A program made the position numbers and the translations under genes. The notes beneath the pieces were generated by a model. It saw nothing but the letters and a program-made list of their open reading frames with translations. It was not told the origin of the DNA and did no database searches. Shown one piece after another: positions 19,359-27,296 of a stretch of 64,000 nucleotides of DNA. Source of the DNA: Streptomyces puniciscabiei (GTDB lineage Bacteria; Actinomycetota; Actinomycetes; Streptomycetales; Streptomycetaceae). The stretch is taken from positions 2,246,501-2,310,500 of the forward strand of contig NZ_VFNX01000001.1 of the NCBI RefSeq assembly GCF_006715785.1, written 5' to 3'. Position 1 is the stretch's first letter; each line of letters opens with the position of its first letter.

Positions 19359-20357
19359 GATGTGCCTTCCGGCGGTTTGGGCGGGGGTCTGTGCTACCGA
19401 TTCTAACGGGGTGTGCGCGGGGACAACTCAGGTCACCGCGGGCTCCGCCCCTGACCCCCGGCACCTCTGACCACCCGGTGGCCCGGCACGCGGGCCGCGG
19501 CCCGTCGGCCGGGGAGCGGGGCGGGGGTGGCTCGGTGGGCCGAGGCGTGGGTGAGGCAGCTCGGCGGGGCCCGGGGTTTTTGGGGGCAGCTCGGCGGGCC
19601 GGGTCTGGGTGGCGTGGTTCGGTCGGCAGGAACGGGGTGGAACGGCTCGGCCGGGCAGGTGCCGGGGTAACCCGACCGGGCACGGACAGGGACCACTCGG
19701 CCGGCCGGGAAGGAGCCGGGCGACTCAGCCGGCCAGAAACGAGGTGGAACGGCTCGGCCGGGCAGGTGCCGGGGTAACTCGACTGGGCAGGGGCAAGGGC
19801 GACTCGACCGGCCGGGAAGAGGCCCGGGCGGCTCAGCCGGCAAGAAACACGGAGTCGGACGGCTCGCTCGGACAGCGACAGGGAGCCCCTCGGCCGGCCG
19901 GGAAGGAGCCGAGGCGGCCCAGTCGGGGGCCGGCGGCTCGGTCCGCCAGGGGCAGGGACGGGCACTCGGCCAACCGGCAAGAGACCCCGGCAACCCAGTC
20001 GGGCAGAAACGGCGCGCGACCGCTCGCTCCGCCACGGACAGGGAGCCCCTCGGCCGGCCGGGAAGAGGCCCGGGCGGCTCAGCCGGCCAGAAACACGGAG
20101 TGGGACGGCTCGCTCGGACAGCGACAGGGAGCCACTCGGCCGGCCGGGAAGGAGCCGAGGCGGCCCAGTCGGGGGCCGGGCGGCTCGGTCCGCCAGGGGC
20201 AGGGACGGGCACTCGGCCAACCGGCAAGAGACCCCGGCAACCCAGTCGGGCAGAAACGGCGTGCGACCGCTCGCTCCGCCACGGACATGGTGAGCGGTCG
20301 GCCCGGAGGGGGCCAGGCCCTCGGTCGGTGGTAGGTGGGCCGTGGCATACTGGGCGC
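19359..20357. other. 1-kb gene-free stretch upstream of guaA and chorismate mutase
   Basis: Open frames here are long but repetitive, differ between strands and have no credible ribosome-binding sites, so I see no gene. It should hold the guaA promoter just upstream of 19358. The interval 19600-20290 is built of related GC-rich segments. One segment (about 19636 and 19743, 'GGTGGAACGGCTCGGCCGGG') recurs with about 107-base spacing, before the clear tandem duplication described separately. Confidence 0.6.
19810..20287. repeat. Tandem direct duplication, period 246-247 bp
   Basis: Copy A (19810-20040) and copy B (20056-20287) match over about 231 bases with roughly four substitutions and one inserted G. 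The block AGAAAC...CGGAG...GCTCGCTCGGACAGCG is present in both. The near identity implies a recent duplication or gene conversion. Both copies are non-coding as far as can be judged. Confidence 0.9.
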
Positions 20358-20429
20358 ATGCTTCAGCACGCGACCTTCGTCTTTACCTATGGCATCCGGC
20401 CCGCCGGCTGCCATGGTCGTGCTGCTTGA
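20358..20429 (+). CDS. Phe/Tyr-rich leader peptide of the chorismate mutase gene
   Basis: 23-codon reading frame beginning 186 bases before the chorismate mutase start. It encodes MLQHATFVFTYGIRPAGCH plus four residues. Phe-Val-Phe-Thr-Tyr are codons 7-11, so two Phe and one Tyr codon lie within five codons, both being end products of the chorismate mutase branch. A terminator hairpin lies 25 bases after its stop. This is the arrangement of a transcription attenuator: the ribosome should stall on the aromatic codons when charged tRNA is scarce. A CATACT element at 20346-20351 could be the -10 box, making the transcript short-leadered or leaderless. Confidence 0.75.
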   Translation: MLQHATFVFTYGIRPAGCHGRAA

Positions 20430-20454
20430 GCGCAACGCCAAGCGACTTCCCAGG

Positions 20455-20481
20455 CGCCCCGGGCCGACAAGGCCCGGGGCG
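20455..20481 (+). terminator. Attenuator hairpin upstream of chorismate mutase
   Basis: Perfect 11-bp stem CGCCCCGGGCC / GGCCCGGGGCG with loop GACAA, followed by TCTGTCGTTT. An alternative pairing exists: CGGCCCG at 20397-20403, just after the aromatic codons of the leader peptide, can pair with CGGGCCG at 20460-20466. This would destroy the terminator stem, giving an anti-terminator. Confidence 0.8.
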
Positions 20482-20543
20482 TCTGTCGTTTCCGGGTCCT
20501 GCCGTTCCGGGGCGTCCCGCCACCTTCACCAGGAGCCCCCGAC

Positions 20544-20822
20544 ATGACCACCACCACCCCGGAAGAGACCGTCTCGACCCCGGAAGAGACCATCGCCGAC
20601 GCCCGTGAGCGCATCGACGTGCTCGACGACCGGATCATCGGTCTCATCCAGGAGCGGATGGCCGTCTCCGCCGTCGTCCAGCAGACCCGCATCGCCTCCG
20701 GCGGACGCCGGGTGCACCTCTCCCGTGAGATGGAGATCCTCGGCCGTTACAGGGAGGCCCTCGGCAAGCCGGGCACCGGCCTCGCCATGACCCTGCTCGA
20801 GCTGTGCCGGGGCCGCATCTGA
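20544..20822 (+). CDS. Chorismate mutase, AroQ type
   Basis: 92-residue monofunctional AroQ enzyme that converts chorismate to prephenate, the branch point to phenylalanine and tyrosine. It is an all-helical fold with the first helix 'ERIDVLDDRIIGLIQERMAVS' (catalytic Arg in the first turn). The active-site region 'GRRVHLSREMEILGRYREAL' follows and the protein ends 'LELCRGRI'. The short N-terminal Thr/Glu-rich extension is variable in this family. An AGGAG site lies 8 bases before the ATG. A leader peptide and terminator upstream indicate attenuation by Phe/Tyr supply. Confidence 0.95.
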   Translation: MTTTTPEETVSTPEETIADARERIDVLDDRIIGLIQERMAVSAVVQQTRIASGGRRVHLSREMEILGRYREALGKPGTGLAMTLLELCRGRI

Positions 20823-21013
20823 GCGTCGTGTCCGAGCCGCACCGTGTACGAGAGGCGTGTCCGATCGTCGCGTCCACGCGCCGCGTCCGCGCGTCGTATC
20901 TGAGTTCGGGCGCCGTCTCACCCGTACGGCGCGTGACCGGCTCGCGCGGCGCTTCGTTGAGCGGGGTGTCCGTGCCAGCCAGGGGCGGGCCCGACAGAAC
21001 CACGCGTGGCTCG

Positions 21014-21066
21014 CTGGAGCGATGAGGCGTACGGGTCGTGCCGTACGCCGTGGGACCTCGCTCCAG
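21014..21066 (+). other. Compound hairpin of unknown role
   Basis: Outer 8-bp stem CTGGAGCG / CGCTCCAG (21014-21021 with 21059-21066) encloses a perfect 9-bp stem GGCGTACGG / CCGTACGCC (21026-21034 with 21041-21049) and a 6-base loop. It is not followed by T residues. It could be part of a structured RNA or a 3'-UTR element of the chorismate mutase transcript. Confidence 0.4.
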
Positions 21067-21339
21067 GGAAGTGACCGGACGGCAGGGGACAGCAGCCCGG
21101 TCACCCATGAGAACGGTCGGCTCCGGGGACGCCCGGGGCCGACCGGCGGAAAACTGCACATGCGCACCAGTGCCACGTCCCCGCACCGAGTCCCCGCACC
21201 GACAACGGCACGGCTGCACACCGTCCACCCCTCGGGAGCAGGACCACCCACCCCTCGGGATCAGGACCAAGGACCAGCGGCGCACCCCCCGGCGCCGCCC
21301 CGGGCACCGGCGCTGCCCTGACGCCGGTGCTGACCAGAA

Positions 21340-21377
21340 GAAGGGCCCCGCGGTCTCTCCGTCCCGCGGGGCCCTTC
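21340..21377 (+). terminator. Strong terminator in the gene-free stretch
   Basis: Perfect 14-bp stem GAAGGGCCCCGCGG / CCGCGGGGCCCTTC with a 10-base loop. No gene ends just upstream on either strand. Confidence 0.75.
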
Positions 21378-21565
21378 GTCACGCCCCGGCACACCGGGGA
21401 GCGTGTGGCCTACTTCACATCAACATCCCGTCGGATGACGCACAACCCTCCTCACGTGTCACGGGTCTCACCTACGCAACCAACGGCCATGCCCGTGCCC
21501 CACACACGCAGGCCTCCGACACGTGCTGCCGCGCGGCAGCACGCGAGCCCCACAAGAGGTCCTCG

Positions 21566-22603
21566 ATGAAGCTTCGCCGCGCCATGACGACCGCGGCTGC
21601 GACGGCTGCCCTCGCGCCGTTCGCCCTGGTCTGCGCCCCTGCCGCGTTCGCCGACGACTCCCCGAGCGCCACGGTCAGCAGCCCGGACGCGACCGAGTCG
21701 ACGCCCGCGGCCGACCCGAGCAGCAGCCCGGCCGCCGACACGAGCTCGCCCGCCGCCACGGCGTCGGACAGCCCGGCCGCCTCCGACTCGGCGAGCACCG
21801 GCACCTCGGCCTCCGCCTCCGCGTCCGAGTCGGCATCCGCGTCCGCCTCCGCGTCCACCTCCACCAGCCCCAGCGAGAGCGCCGAGCCCAGCGACGGGCC
21901 GACCACGCCGTCCGGGGTCTGCGAGGAGGACGACGCCCACTACAAGTCCAAGATCCACGCCTCGCTCAGCGGTCTGCCCGGCGAGATCGCCGTGGGCAGC
22001 GGCTGGCACCCCTTCACCCTCAGCGTCAAGAACCCGACGTCGAGCAACCTGAAGGACGTCATCTTCTACGCGGGTGTCGGTCCGAGCGACCCCAACGCCC
22101 AGTACGCCTTCCGGACCAGCCAGGTCCAGCTCCAGGTGAAGTACGACGGGGCCTGGTACGACGTCGAGGACGGCGCCGGTCACTCCAACGGCTACCTCGA
22201 CCTCAGCAACATCAAGGCCGGCCAGACGGTCAACTACCAGCTCCGGCTGAACGTGAAGGCGGGCGCCCCGGTCGGCGAGGGCCTGACCATCGGTGGCGGG
22301 ATGTACTTCGACGACGAGGAGAACTGCATCGGCACCGACCAGGCCAGCTACCTGATCAAGATCGTCAAGGCCGGTACGGACACCGACGGGACGAAGCCCC
22401 AGGAGGGCGGCCAGGTCCCGGTTCCCACCCAGAAGCCGAGCAAGACCAACACCCAGGACGTCACCGGCTCGCTCGCCGAGACCGGTTCCAGCTCCATGCT
22501 GCCGACCATCGGTCTGGTCGGCGGTGTCGCCGTCGTCGTCGGCGCCGGAGCGGTGTTCACCGTCCGCCGCCGCAAGGGCGCCGGTTCGAACACCGCCGCG
22601 TAA
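21566..22603 (+). CDS. LAETG cell-wall-anchored surface protein
   Basis: 345-residue exported protein with an N-terminal signal (about 1-30, cleavage near AFA-DD). A long Ser/Ala/Asp/Thr stalk (about 31-125) made of short repeats such as SASASASES follows. The folded domain at about 127-285 has one Cys near each end (GVCEED and EENCIG), and a Pro/Thr/Gln linker leads to the C-terminal sorting signal. The motif LAETG (about 308-312), a hydrophobic helix and the basic tail RRRKGAG form a class E sortase signal, so the protein should be linked to peptidoglycan. The middle domain has a beta-rich look ('SGWHPFTLSVKNPTSSNLKD'), as in adhesin or carbohydrate-associated folds. An AGAGG site precedes the ATG. 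Confidence 0.9.
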   Translation: MKLRRAMTTAAATAALAPFALVCAPAAFADDSPSATVSSPDATESTPAADPSSSPAADTSSPAATASDSPAASDSASTGTSASASASESASASASASTSTSPSESAEPSDGPTTPSGVCEEDDAHYKSKIHASLSGLPGEIAVGSGWHPFTLSVKNPTSSNLKDVIFYAGVGPSDPNAQYAFRTSQVQLQVKYDGAWYDVEDGAGHSNGYLDLSNIKAGQTVNYQLRLNVKAGAPVGEGLTIGGGMYFDDEENCIGTDQASYLIKIVKAGTDTDGTKPQEGGQVPVPTQKPSKTNTQDVTGSLAETGSSSMLPTIGLVGGVAVVVGAGAVFTVRRRKGAGSNTAA

Positions 22604-22633
22604 AGCGACGCCGCCGCGCAAGCGCGGTCGTAT

Positions 22634-22677
22634 GCCGAAGGGGCCTGCGCCAGGAGGGGGGCGCAGGCCCCTTCGGC
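22634..22677. terminator. Bidirectional terminator, 18-bp perfect stem
   Basis: GCCGAAGGGGCCTGCGCC pairs perfectly with GGCGCAGGCCCCTTCGGC across an 8-base loop, between the surface-protein gene and the convergent GMC oxidoreductase gene. Confidence 0.85.
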
Positions 22678-22686
22678 GTACCCGCG

Positions 22687-24492
22687 CTACTTCTTCGGCG
22701 GTACCGCCGGCATCCCCAGGAACGGCAGGCGCAGCGCGCCGAACGCCTCCGGGGGAACCGCCGGGGCCTCGGGCTCCACCGGCTTCAGCCGCTCGTACGC
22801 CGCCCCCTGTGCCGGACGCGGGTCCTCCTCCCCCTTGTTCGGCCAGAAGGACATCGCGCGCTCGGCCTGCGCGGTGATGGTCAGCGAGGGGTTCACGCCC
22901 AGGTTCGCCGAGACCGCGGCGCCGTCCACGACGGAGATGCCCGGGTGGCCGTAGAGGCGGTGGTAGGGGTCGATCACGCCGGTCTCCGCGGAGTCGCCGA
23001 TGGGGCAGCCGCCGAGGAAGTGCGCGGTGAGCGGGGTGCCCATCAGCTCGCCGACGTTGCTGCCGGCGAAGCCGTTGATCTCGGCGGCGAGCGCGGAGGC
23101 GGCCTCGGTGGCGGCCCTGATCTGCTTCGGGTTCGGCGCGCCGTGCCCCTGCCGCGCGGTGAGCAGGCCCTTGCCGACGCCGCCGGGCTTCAGATACGTC
23201 GTCAGGGAGTTGTCCAGCGACTGCATCACCAGGCCGATGATGGTCCGCTCGGACCAGCGCCGGTTGGACAGGGAGCGCAGGACCAGGAGCGGATGCCGGG
23301 CCGCGTTCGCCAGCCAGGCCAGCGCGCGGGAGGAGCCCTCGGCGTAGGGGACCTGGAGGATGGACAGGCCGCCCATCGAGTTGGAGCCCTTGCCGTAGCG
23401 GACCGGCTCGATGTGGGTGTTCTCGTCGGGGTGGATCGAGGACGTGATGGCCACGCCCCGCGTGAAGTCGGCCCTGGGCTCGCCGGTCGCCTTGCGATAG
23501 CGGCGGTCGTCGGTCTGCGCGCCCACCAGCGCCTCGGAGTTGGTGCGGGTCAGGTCGCCGAGCCGGGCGGAGAGGTACGGCAGCCGGCCGCCGGCCTTCA
23601 TCCGGTGCAGCAGGGTCTGTGTGCCGTAGGTGCCGGCCGCGAGGACGACGCGGCGCGCGGTGAAGAGCCGGCCCTCGCCCTTCTTCTTCCGGTCCGTCGG
23701 CAGGGTCGCCACGGCGTACCCGCCGCGTGAGTCGTCCGTGACGGACACGACCGTCGTCATGGGGTGGACCACCGCGCCCGCCTTCTCGGCGAGGTGGAGG
23801 TAGTTCTCGTTCAGGGTGTTCTTCGCGCCGTGCCGGCAGCCGGTCATGCACTCGCCGCACTCGGTGCAGGCGTTGCGGGACGGACCGGCGCCGCCGAAGT
23901 ACGGGTCGTTCACCTGCTCGCCGGGCCTGGCCTTCGCCTTGCCGTCCGCGTCCTTGCCGTCGCCGAAGAACACGCCGACCGGGGCGAGATGGAAGGTGTC
24001 GCCGACGCCCATCCGCTCGGCCGCCGCCTTCAGGTGCACGTCGGAGGGCGTCATCGTCGGGTTGAGCCGTACGCCGAGCATGCGCTGGGCCTGGTCGTAG
24101 TACGGCTTCAGCTCCTCCTGCCAGTCGGTGATGTCCCGCCACTGGGGGTCGTCGAAGAAGGCCTTCGGCGGTACGTAGAGGGTGTTGGCGTAGTTGAGCG
24201 AGCCGCCTCCGACGCCTGCGCCGGCGAGGACCATGACGTTGCCGAGCAGGTGGATGCGCTGGATGCCGAACATGCCGAGCCTGGGGGCCCAGAGGTAGTT
24301 CTTCAGGTCCCAGGAGTTCTTGGGCAAGGTGTCGCGGGTGAAGCGGCGGCCTGCTTCGAGCACGCCGACCCGGTATCCCTTCTCGGTCAGGCGGAGGGCG
24401 GACACGGAACCGCCGAACCCCGATCCGACCACGATGACGTCGTAGTCGTACCCGTCCTCGTCCCGGGTCTGGACAGACTTCTCCTGCGACAC
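22687..24492 (-). CDS. GMC-family oxidoreductase with ferredoxin-like cysteine motif (ChoD-like)
   Basis: 601-residue FAD-dependent alcohol oxidase/dehydrogenase. The Rossmann motif GSGFGGS is at about residue 23, followed by 'GAGVGGGSLNYA' for FAD binding. At about 210-225 it has CTECGECMTGC, a C-x2-C-x2-C-x3-C pattern also found in cholesterol-oxidase-like ChoD proteins of mycobacteria. The C-terminal half carries 'GGLSILQVP' and the closing FAD motif 'VVDGAAVSANLGVNPSLTI'. The GTG start has GAGGAG 5 bases upstream. It lies 58 bases after the succinic semialdehyde dehydrogenase gene on the same strand, so they form one operon. The substrate is likely a sterol-like or long-chain alcohol, which is not provable here. 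Confidence 0.88.
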   Translation of the reverse strand: MSQEKSVQTRDEDGYDYDVIVVGSGFGGSVSALRLTEKGYRVGVLEAGRRFTRDTLPKNSWDLKNYLWAPRLGMFGIQRIHLLGNVMVLAGAGVGGGSLNYANTLYVPPKAFFDDPQWRDITDWQEELKPYYDQAQRMLGVRLNPTMTPSDVHLKAAAERMGVGDTFHLAPVGVFFGDGKDADGKAKARPGEQVNDPYFGGAGPSRNACTECGECMTGCRHGAKNTLNENYLHLAEKAGAVVHPMTTVVSVTDDSRGGYAVATLPTDRKKKGEGRLFTARRVVLAAGTYGTQTLLHRMKAGGRLPYLSARLGDLTRTNSEALVGAQTDDRRYRKATGEPRADFTRGVAITSSIHPDENTHIEPVRYGKGSNSMGGLSILQVPYAEGSSRALAWLANAARHPLLVLRSLSNRRWSERTIIGLVMQSLDNSLTTYLKPGGVGKGLLTARQGHGAPNPKQIRAATEAASALAAEINGFAGSNVGELMGTPLTAHFLGGCPIGDSAETGVIDPYHRLYGHPGISVVDGAAVSANLGVNPSLTITAQAERAMSFWPNKGEEDPRPAQGAAYERLKPVEPEAPAVPPEAFGALRLPFLGMPAVPPKK

Positions 24493-24550
24493 GTGCTCTC
24501 CTCGTCGAGAACGGGGGGTTTGCGAACGGGGTTGGCGGGGATCGGGACTT

Positions 24551-26164
24551 CTAGCGGAACCGGAATGTCTTCATCAGGCGCAGACTCGTGCTCATGAAGC
24601 GGGCGTACGCCTCGTCCGTCATGCCCAGCGACGGCGCCATCGGCAGCAACCGCTGCTGGGCCACCGTCTGGGCCTCCGTGTACTTGAGGATGCCCTCGGA
24701 GCCGTGGCGGCGGCCGAGACCGGAGTCCTTCATGCCGCCCATCGGGGACTGGACGCTGCCGTAGGCGGGGGCGTAGCCCTCGTTGACGTTGACCGTGCCG
24801 GTGCGCAGTCGGGCGGCGACCTCGCGGCCGCGCCGGGCGCTGGTCGTCCAGACCGAGGAATTGAGGCCGTACGGCGTGGCGTTGGCGCGCTCGATCGCCT
24901 CGTCGTCGCTCTTGAACCGGTAGATGGAGACGACCGGGCCGAAGGTCTCCTCCTCGCAGACGGCCATGGAGTCCTCGACGCCGTCGAGGATGGTCGGCTC
25001 GAAGAAGTAGGGGCCGATGTCGGGGCGGGCCCGGCCGCCCGCGAGCACCTTCGCGCCCTTGGCGACGGCCTCCTCCACATGCCGCTCGACGGTCTTCAGC
25101 TGGCGCTCGCCGACCAGCGAGCCCATGTCGGCGCCGTAGGCGAGGGAGTTGCCGAGCCGCATGGCCCTGGTGCGGGCGGCGAAGCGCTCCAGGAAGGCGT
25201 CGGCGACCGACTCGTGGACGTACAGCCGCTCGATGGAGATGCAGAGCTGGCCGGCGGAGGAGAAGCAGGCGCGCACGGCTCCGGCGGCGGCCTTCTCGAT
25301 GTCGGCGTCGTCGAGGACCAGCATGGCGTTCTTGCCGCCGAGTTCGAGGGACACTCCGACCAGGCGGGCCGCCGCTCCTTGCGCGACCTCGCGCCCTGTG
25401 CGGGTGGAGCCGGTGAAGGAGACGTAGTCGGCGTGCCGGACGACCTCCGGGCCGACGACCGGGCCCTCGCCCAGCACCACCTGGAAGACGCCCTCGGGCA
25501 GACCGGCCTCGATGAGCAGGTCGCGGGCCCACAGCGCGGTGAGGCAGGTCTCGGTGTCCGGCTTCATCACGACCGCGTTGCCGGCGACGAAGGCGGGCAG
25601 CGCGTCGCCGACCGACAGTTCCAGGGGGTAGTTCCAGGGGGCGATCTGGCCGATGACGCCGCGCGGGTGGCGGAGTTCGGTGACCTTCGTGAGTGTCGGG
25701 ACGGCGCCGGTGTGCCGCCTGGGCCGCAGGTAGGCGGGGGCCTTGCGGCCGTAGTGACGGGCGGCGACGGCGACGGCCTGCACCTCCTCGTGCGCGTGCA
25801 GCCGGGCCTTGCCGGTCTCCAGCTGGATCAGGTCGAGCACCTCGGCCTGACGCTGCAGCACCAGGTCGTGGAAGCGGAGCAGGACGGCGGCCCGCTGCCG
25901 TACGGGGGTCTTCTCCCACACGGCCTGGGCGGACCGGGCCGCCTCGAAGGCCTTCTGTACGTCCTCGGGGGTGGACTCCGGCAGGTCGGCCAGCTTCTCG
26001 CCGGTGAACGGGGTGTGGTTGGCGGTCCGGCCGGAGCCGACGACGCCCTTGGTGAGCTGGGCCACCAGTTCCGGGGTGACCACGTCGGCGGCGGTGCGGA
26101 CGCCCTCGGGGGCGGGCGCGAGCGGGTTGGTGCCGGTGCTGTCCGGGGCCTGCGTGTCCGTCAT
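24551..26164 (-). CDS. Succinate-semialdehyde dehydrogenase (NADP-type) / aldehyde dehydrogenase
   Basis: 537-residue aldehyde dehydrogenase that oxidises an aldehyde to its acid with NAD(P). The nucleotide-binding segment FTGSTRTGREV, the general base Glu in 'LELGGKNAMLVL' and the catalytic Cys in 'GQLCISIERLYV' are all present. The 'PWNYPLELSVGDALPAFVAGN' signature matches the GabD2 subgroup of actinobacteria, hence the succinic-semialdehyde call. First gene of an operon with the GMC oxidoreductase; an alcohol oxidase followed by an aldehyde dehydrogenase would make a two-step oxidation. A perfect 24-bp palindrome 71 bases upstream is a likely operator. Confidence 0.9.
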   Translation of the reverse strand: MTDTQAPDSTGTNPLAPAPEGVRTAADVVTPELVAQLTKGVVGSGRTANHTPFTGEKLADLPESTPEDVQKAFEAARSAQAVWEKTPVRQRAAVLLRFHDLVLQRQAEVLDLIQLETGKARLHAHEEVQAVAVAARHYGRKAPAYLRPRRHTGAVPTLTKVTELRHPRGVIGQIAPWNYPLELSVGDALPAFVAGNAVVMKPDTETCLTALWARDLLIEAGLPEGVFQVVLGEGPVVGPEVVRHADYVSFTGSTRTGREVAQGAAARLVGVSLELGGKNAMLVLDDADIEKAAAGAVRACFSSAGQLCISIERLYVHESVADAFLERFAARTRAMRLGNSLAYGADMGSLVGERQLKTVERHVEEAVAKGAKVLAGGRARPDIGPYFFEPTILDGVEDSMAVCEEETFGPVVSIYRFKSDDEAIERANATPYGLNSSVWTTSARRGREVAARLRTGTVNVNEGYAPAYGSVQSPMGGMKDSGLGRRHGSEGILKYTEAQTVAQQRLLPMAPSLGMTDEAYARFMSTSLRLMKTFRFR

Positions 26165-26234
26165 GACGCGCAGGGTATGCCGCGGCGCAGCCTTTGTGTA
26201 CCCGTCGGTAACGGGGATTCACCGAGTGCTCACA

Positions 26235-26258
26235 CACTGCCAGTGATCACTGGCAGTG
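26235..26258. promoter_or_regulatory. Perfect 24-bp palindromic operator candidate
   Basis: CACTGCCAGTGATC plus its complement ACTGGCAGTG form a perfect palindrome with no spacer. It contains two nested 11-bp dyads, CACTG-C-CAGTG and CACTG-G-CAGTG. It lies 71-94 bases upstream of the aldehyde dehydrogenase start and 16 bases or more past any other gene's end region. This is the form expected for a TetR-family or similar dimer pair. No regulator gene of that type is adjacent. Confidence 0.7.
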
Positions 26259-26300
26259 AATGTGCTGATCAGGGCGTTGGCGTCGTGACCCGCAGAAGGA

Positions 26301-27218
26301 TCAGCCGAGTCCGGCTTTTTTCGCGAGGAGCAGTCCGAGTGCGGTCCTGGGGGTGCGGCGAGGGGGCTCGGGGGACGGGTGCGCGCTCGGGTCGGAGGAC
26401 GGGCACTCAGGGGGGTCGGTGAAGGGTGGCGCAGGCCGCTCGGGTGCGGGTTCGGGCGCCGGTTCCGGTACGGGTGTGAGCCCCAGGTACTCCCGCAGGG
26501 CCGCCGCGACCTCCGCCGCGCCGGGGCGGGCCTCCGGTGCGTCGGCGTGCAGCCGGTCCAGCAGCGGACCCAGCGGGCCGGGGTCCGCGCCGGCGAGGGC
26601 GACGCGGAGCAGGGCACCGAGGGACCACAGGTCGGAGGCCGGGCCGGCGCCGGGCCCCGCGGCGCGCTCGGGGGCGACGAAACCGGCGGGCGCGTCCTCG
26701 GTGTGTCCGTCGCCGGTCCCGAAGTCGGTGACGACCACCCGCCCGGTGCCGGACTCCAGCAGGACGTTGGCCGGTTTGACGTCCCGGTGCACGATGCCGA
26801 CGGCGTGGGCGGCGCGCAGGGCACCGAGCACGGCGAGCCCGATCCGGGCGGCCTCGGCGGGCGGGAGGGGGCCGCGCCGCAGGGCCTCCCGCAGCGACTC
26901 CCCCGCCACCAGCTCCATGACGATCCAGGGGACTTCGCCCTCGGTGACGACGTCGTACACCGTGACGGCGGAGGGATGGCGGACCCGGGCCGCGGCGCGG
27001 GCCTCCCGGAAGAGCCGGTGGGCGATACGGCGGCTGTCCTCGTCGTCGGCCGGATCGCCGGGCAACTGGGGCTCCTTGACCGCGACCAGGCGGCCCGGCT
27101 GCTGTTCGTCCGCGGCCCGCCAGACGGTCCCGGTGGGCCCGGACCCGAGGCGTTCGGCCAGCCGGTAGCGGCCACCGATCAGACGTGCGTCGGGCGGGTG
27201 TTCGCCGTCTCCACTCAT
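26301..27218 (-). CDS. Soluble Hanks-type Ser/Thr protein kinase (short form)
   Basis: 305 residues. The kinase domain (about 17-255) keeps the Gly loop GSGPTG, Lys48, HRD at 144-146 with KPAN, and DFG at 165-167, so it should be active. The segment between DFG and APE is only about 17 residues, shorter than in the kinases at 29-38 kb. After a Pro/Glu-rich tail ('PEPAPEPAPERPAPP') the chain ends 'LGLLLAKKAGLG' with no convincing membrane helix, so it is probably cytoplasmic. It is separated from the receptor-kinase array by the MBL/AraC pair. Substrates are unknown. Confidence 0.9.
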   Translation of the reverse strand: MSGDGEHPPDARLIGGRYRLAERLGSGPTGTVWRAADEQQPGRLVAVKEPQLPGDPADDEDSRRIAHRLFREARAAARVRHPSAVTVYDVVTEGEVPWIVMELVAGESLREALRRGPLPPAEAARIGLAVLGALRAAHAVGIVHRDVKPANVLLESGTGRVVVTDFGTGDGHTEDAPAGFVAPERAAGPGAGPASDLWSLGALLRVALAGADPGPLGPLLDRLHADAPEARPGAAEVAAALREYLGLTPVPEPAPEPAPERPAPPFTDPPECPSSDPSAHPSPEPPRRTPRTALGLLLAKKAGLG

Positions 27219-27296
27219 GTCACATGAGTACCGTGCGCACCACGCTCTTGTCGAAGCGGGGCACAGCGAAGCGGTCGGCTCGCGGGAAGCGGGCGG

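Larger units (their letters stand above)
20823..21565. other. 743-base gap with two structured elements
   Basis: No convincing protein gene: the longest plus frame (20857-21321) is Arg/Pro-rich, lacks a ribosome-binding site and crosses both hairpins' flanks. The region holds a compound hairpin at 21014-21066, a strong terminator at 21340-21377, and then the promoter region of the surface-protein gene. The terminator lies more than 500 bases after the chorismate mutase stop, which leaves room for an untranslated RNA. Confidence 0.5.

Noticed and set aside
19433..20359. 308-codon minus-strand frame through the 246-bp repeats, Pro/Arg-rich with repeated segments
   Set aside because: The repeat is disrupted by an indel between copies and the frame has no start signal, so the protein repeats are a by-product of the DNA duplication.
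20857..21321. 154-codon plus-strand frame after chorismate mutase
   Set aside because: No ribosome-binding site, Arg/Pro-rich, spans a strong hairpin; not convincing as a gene.
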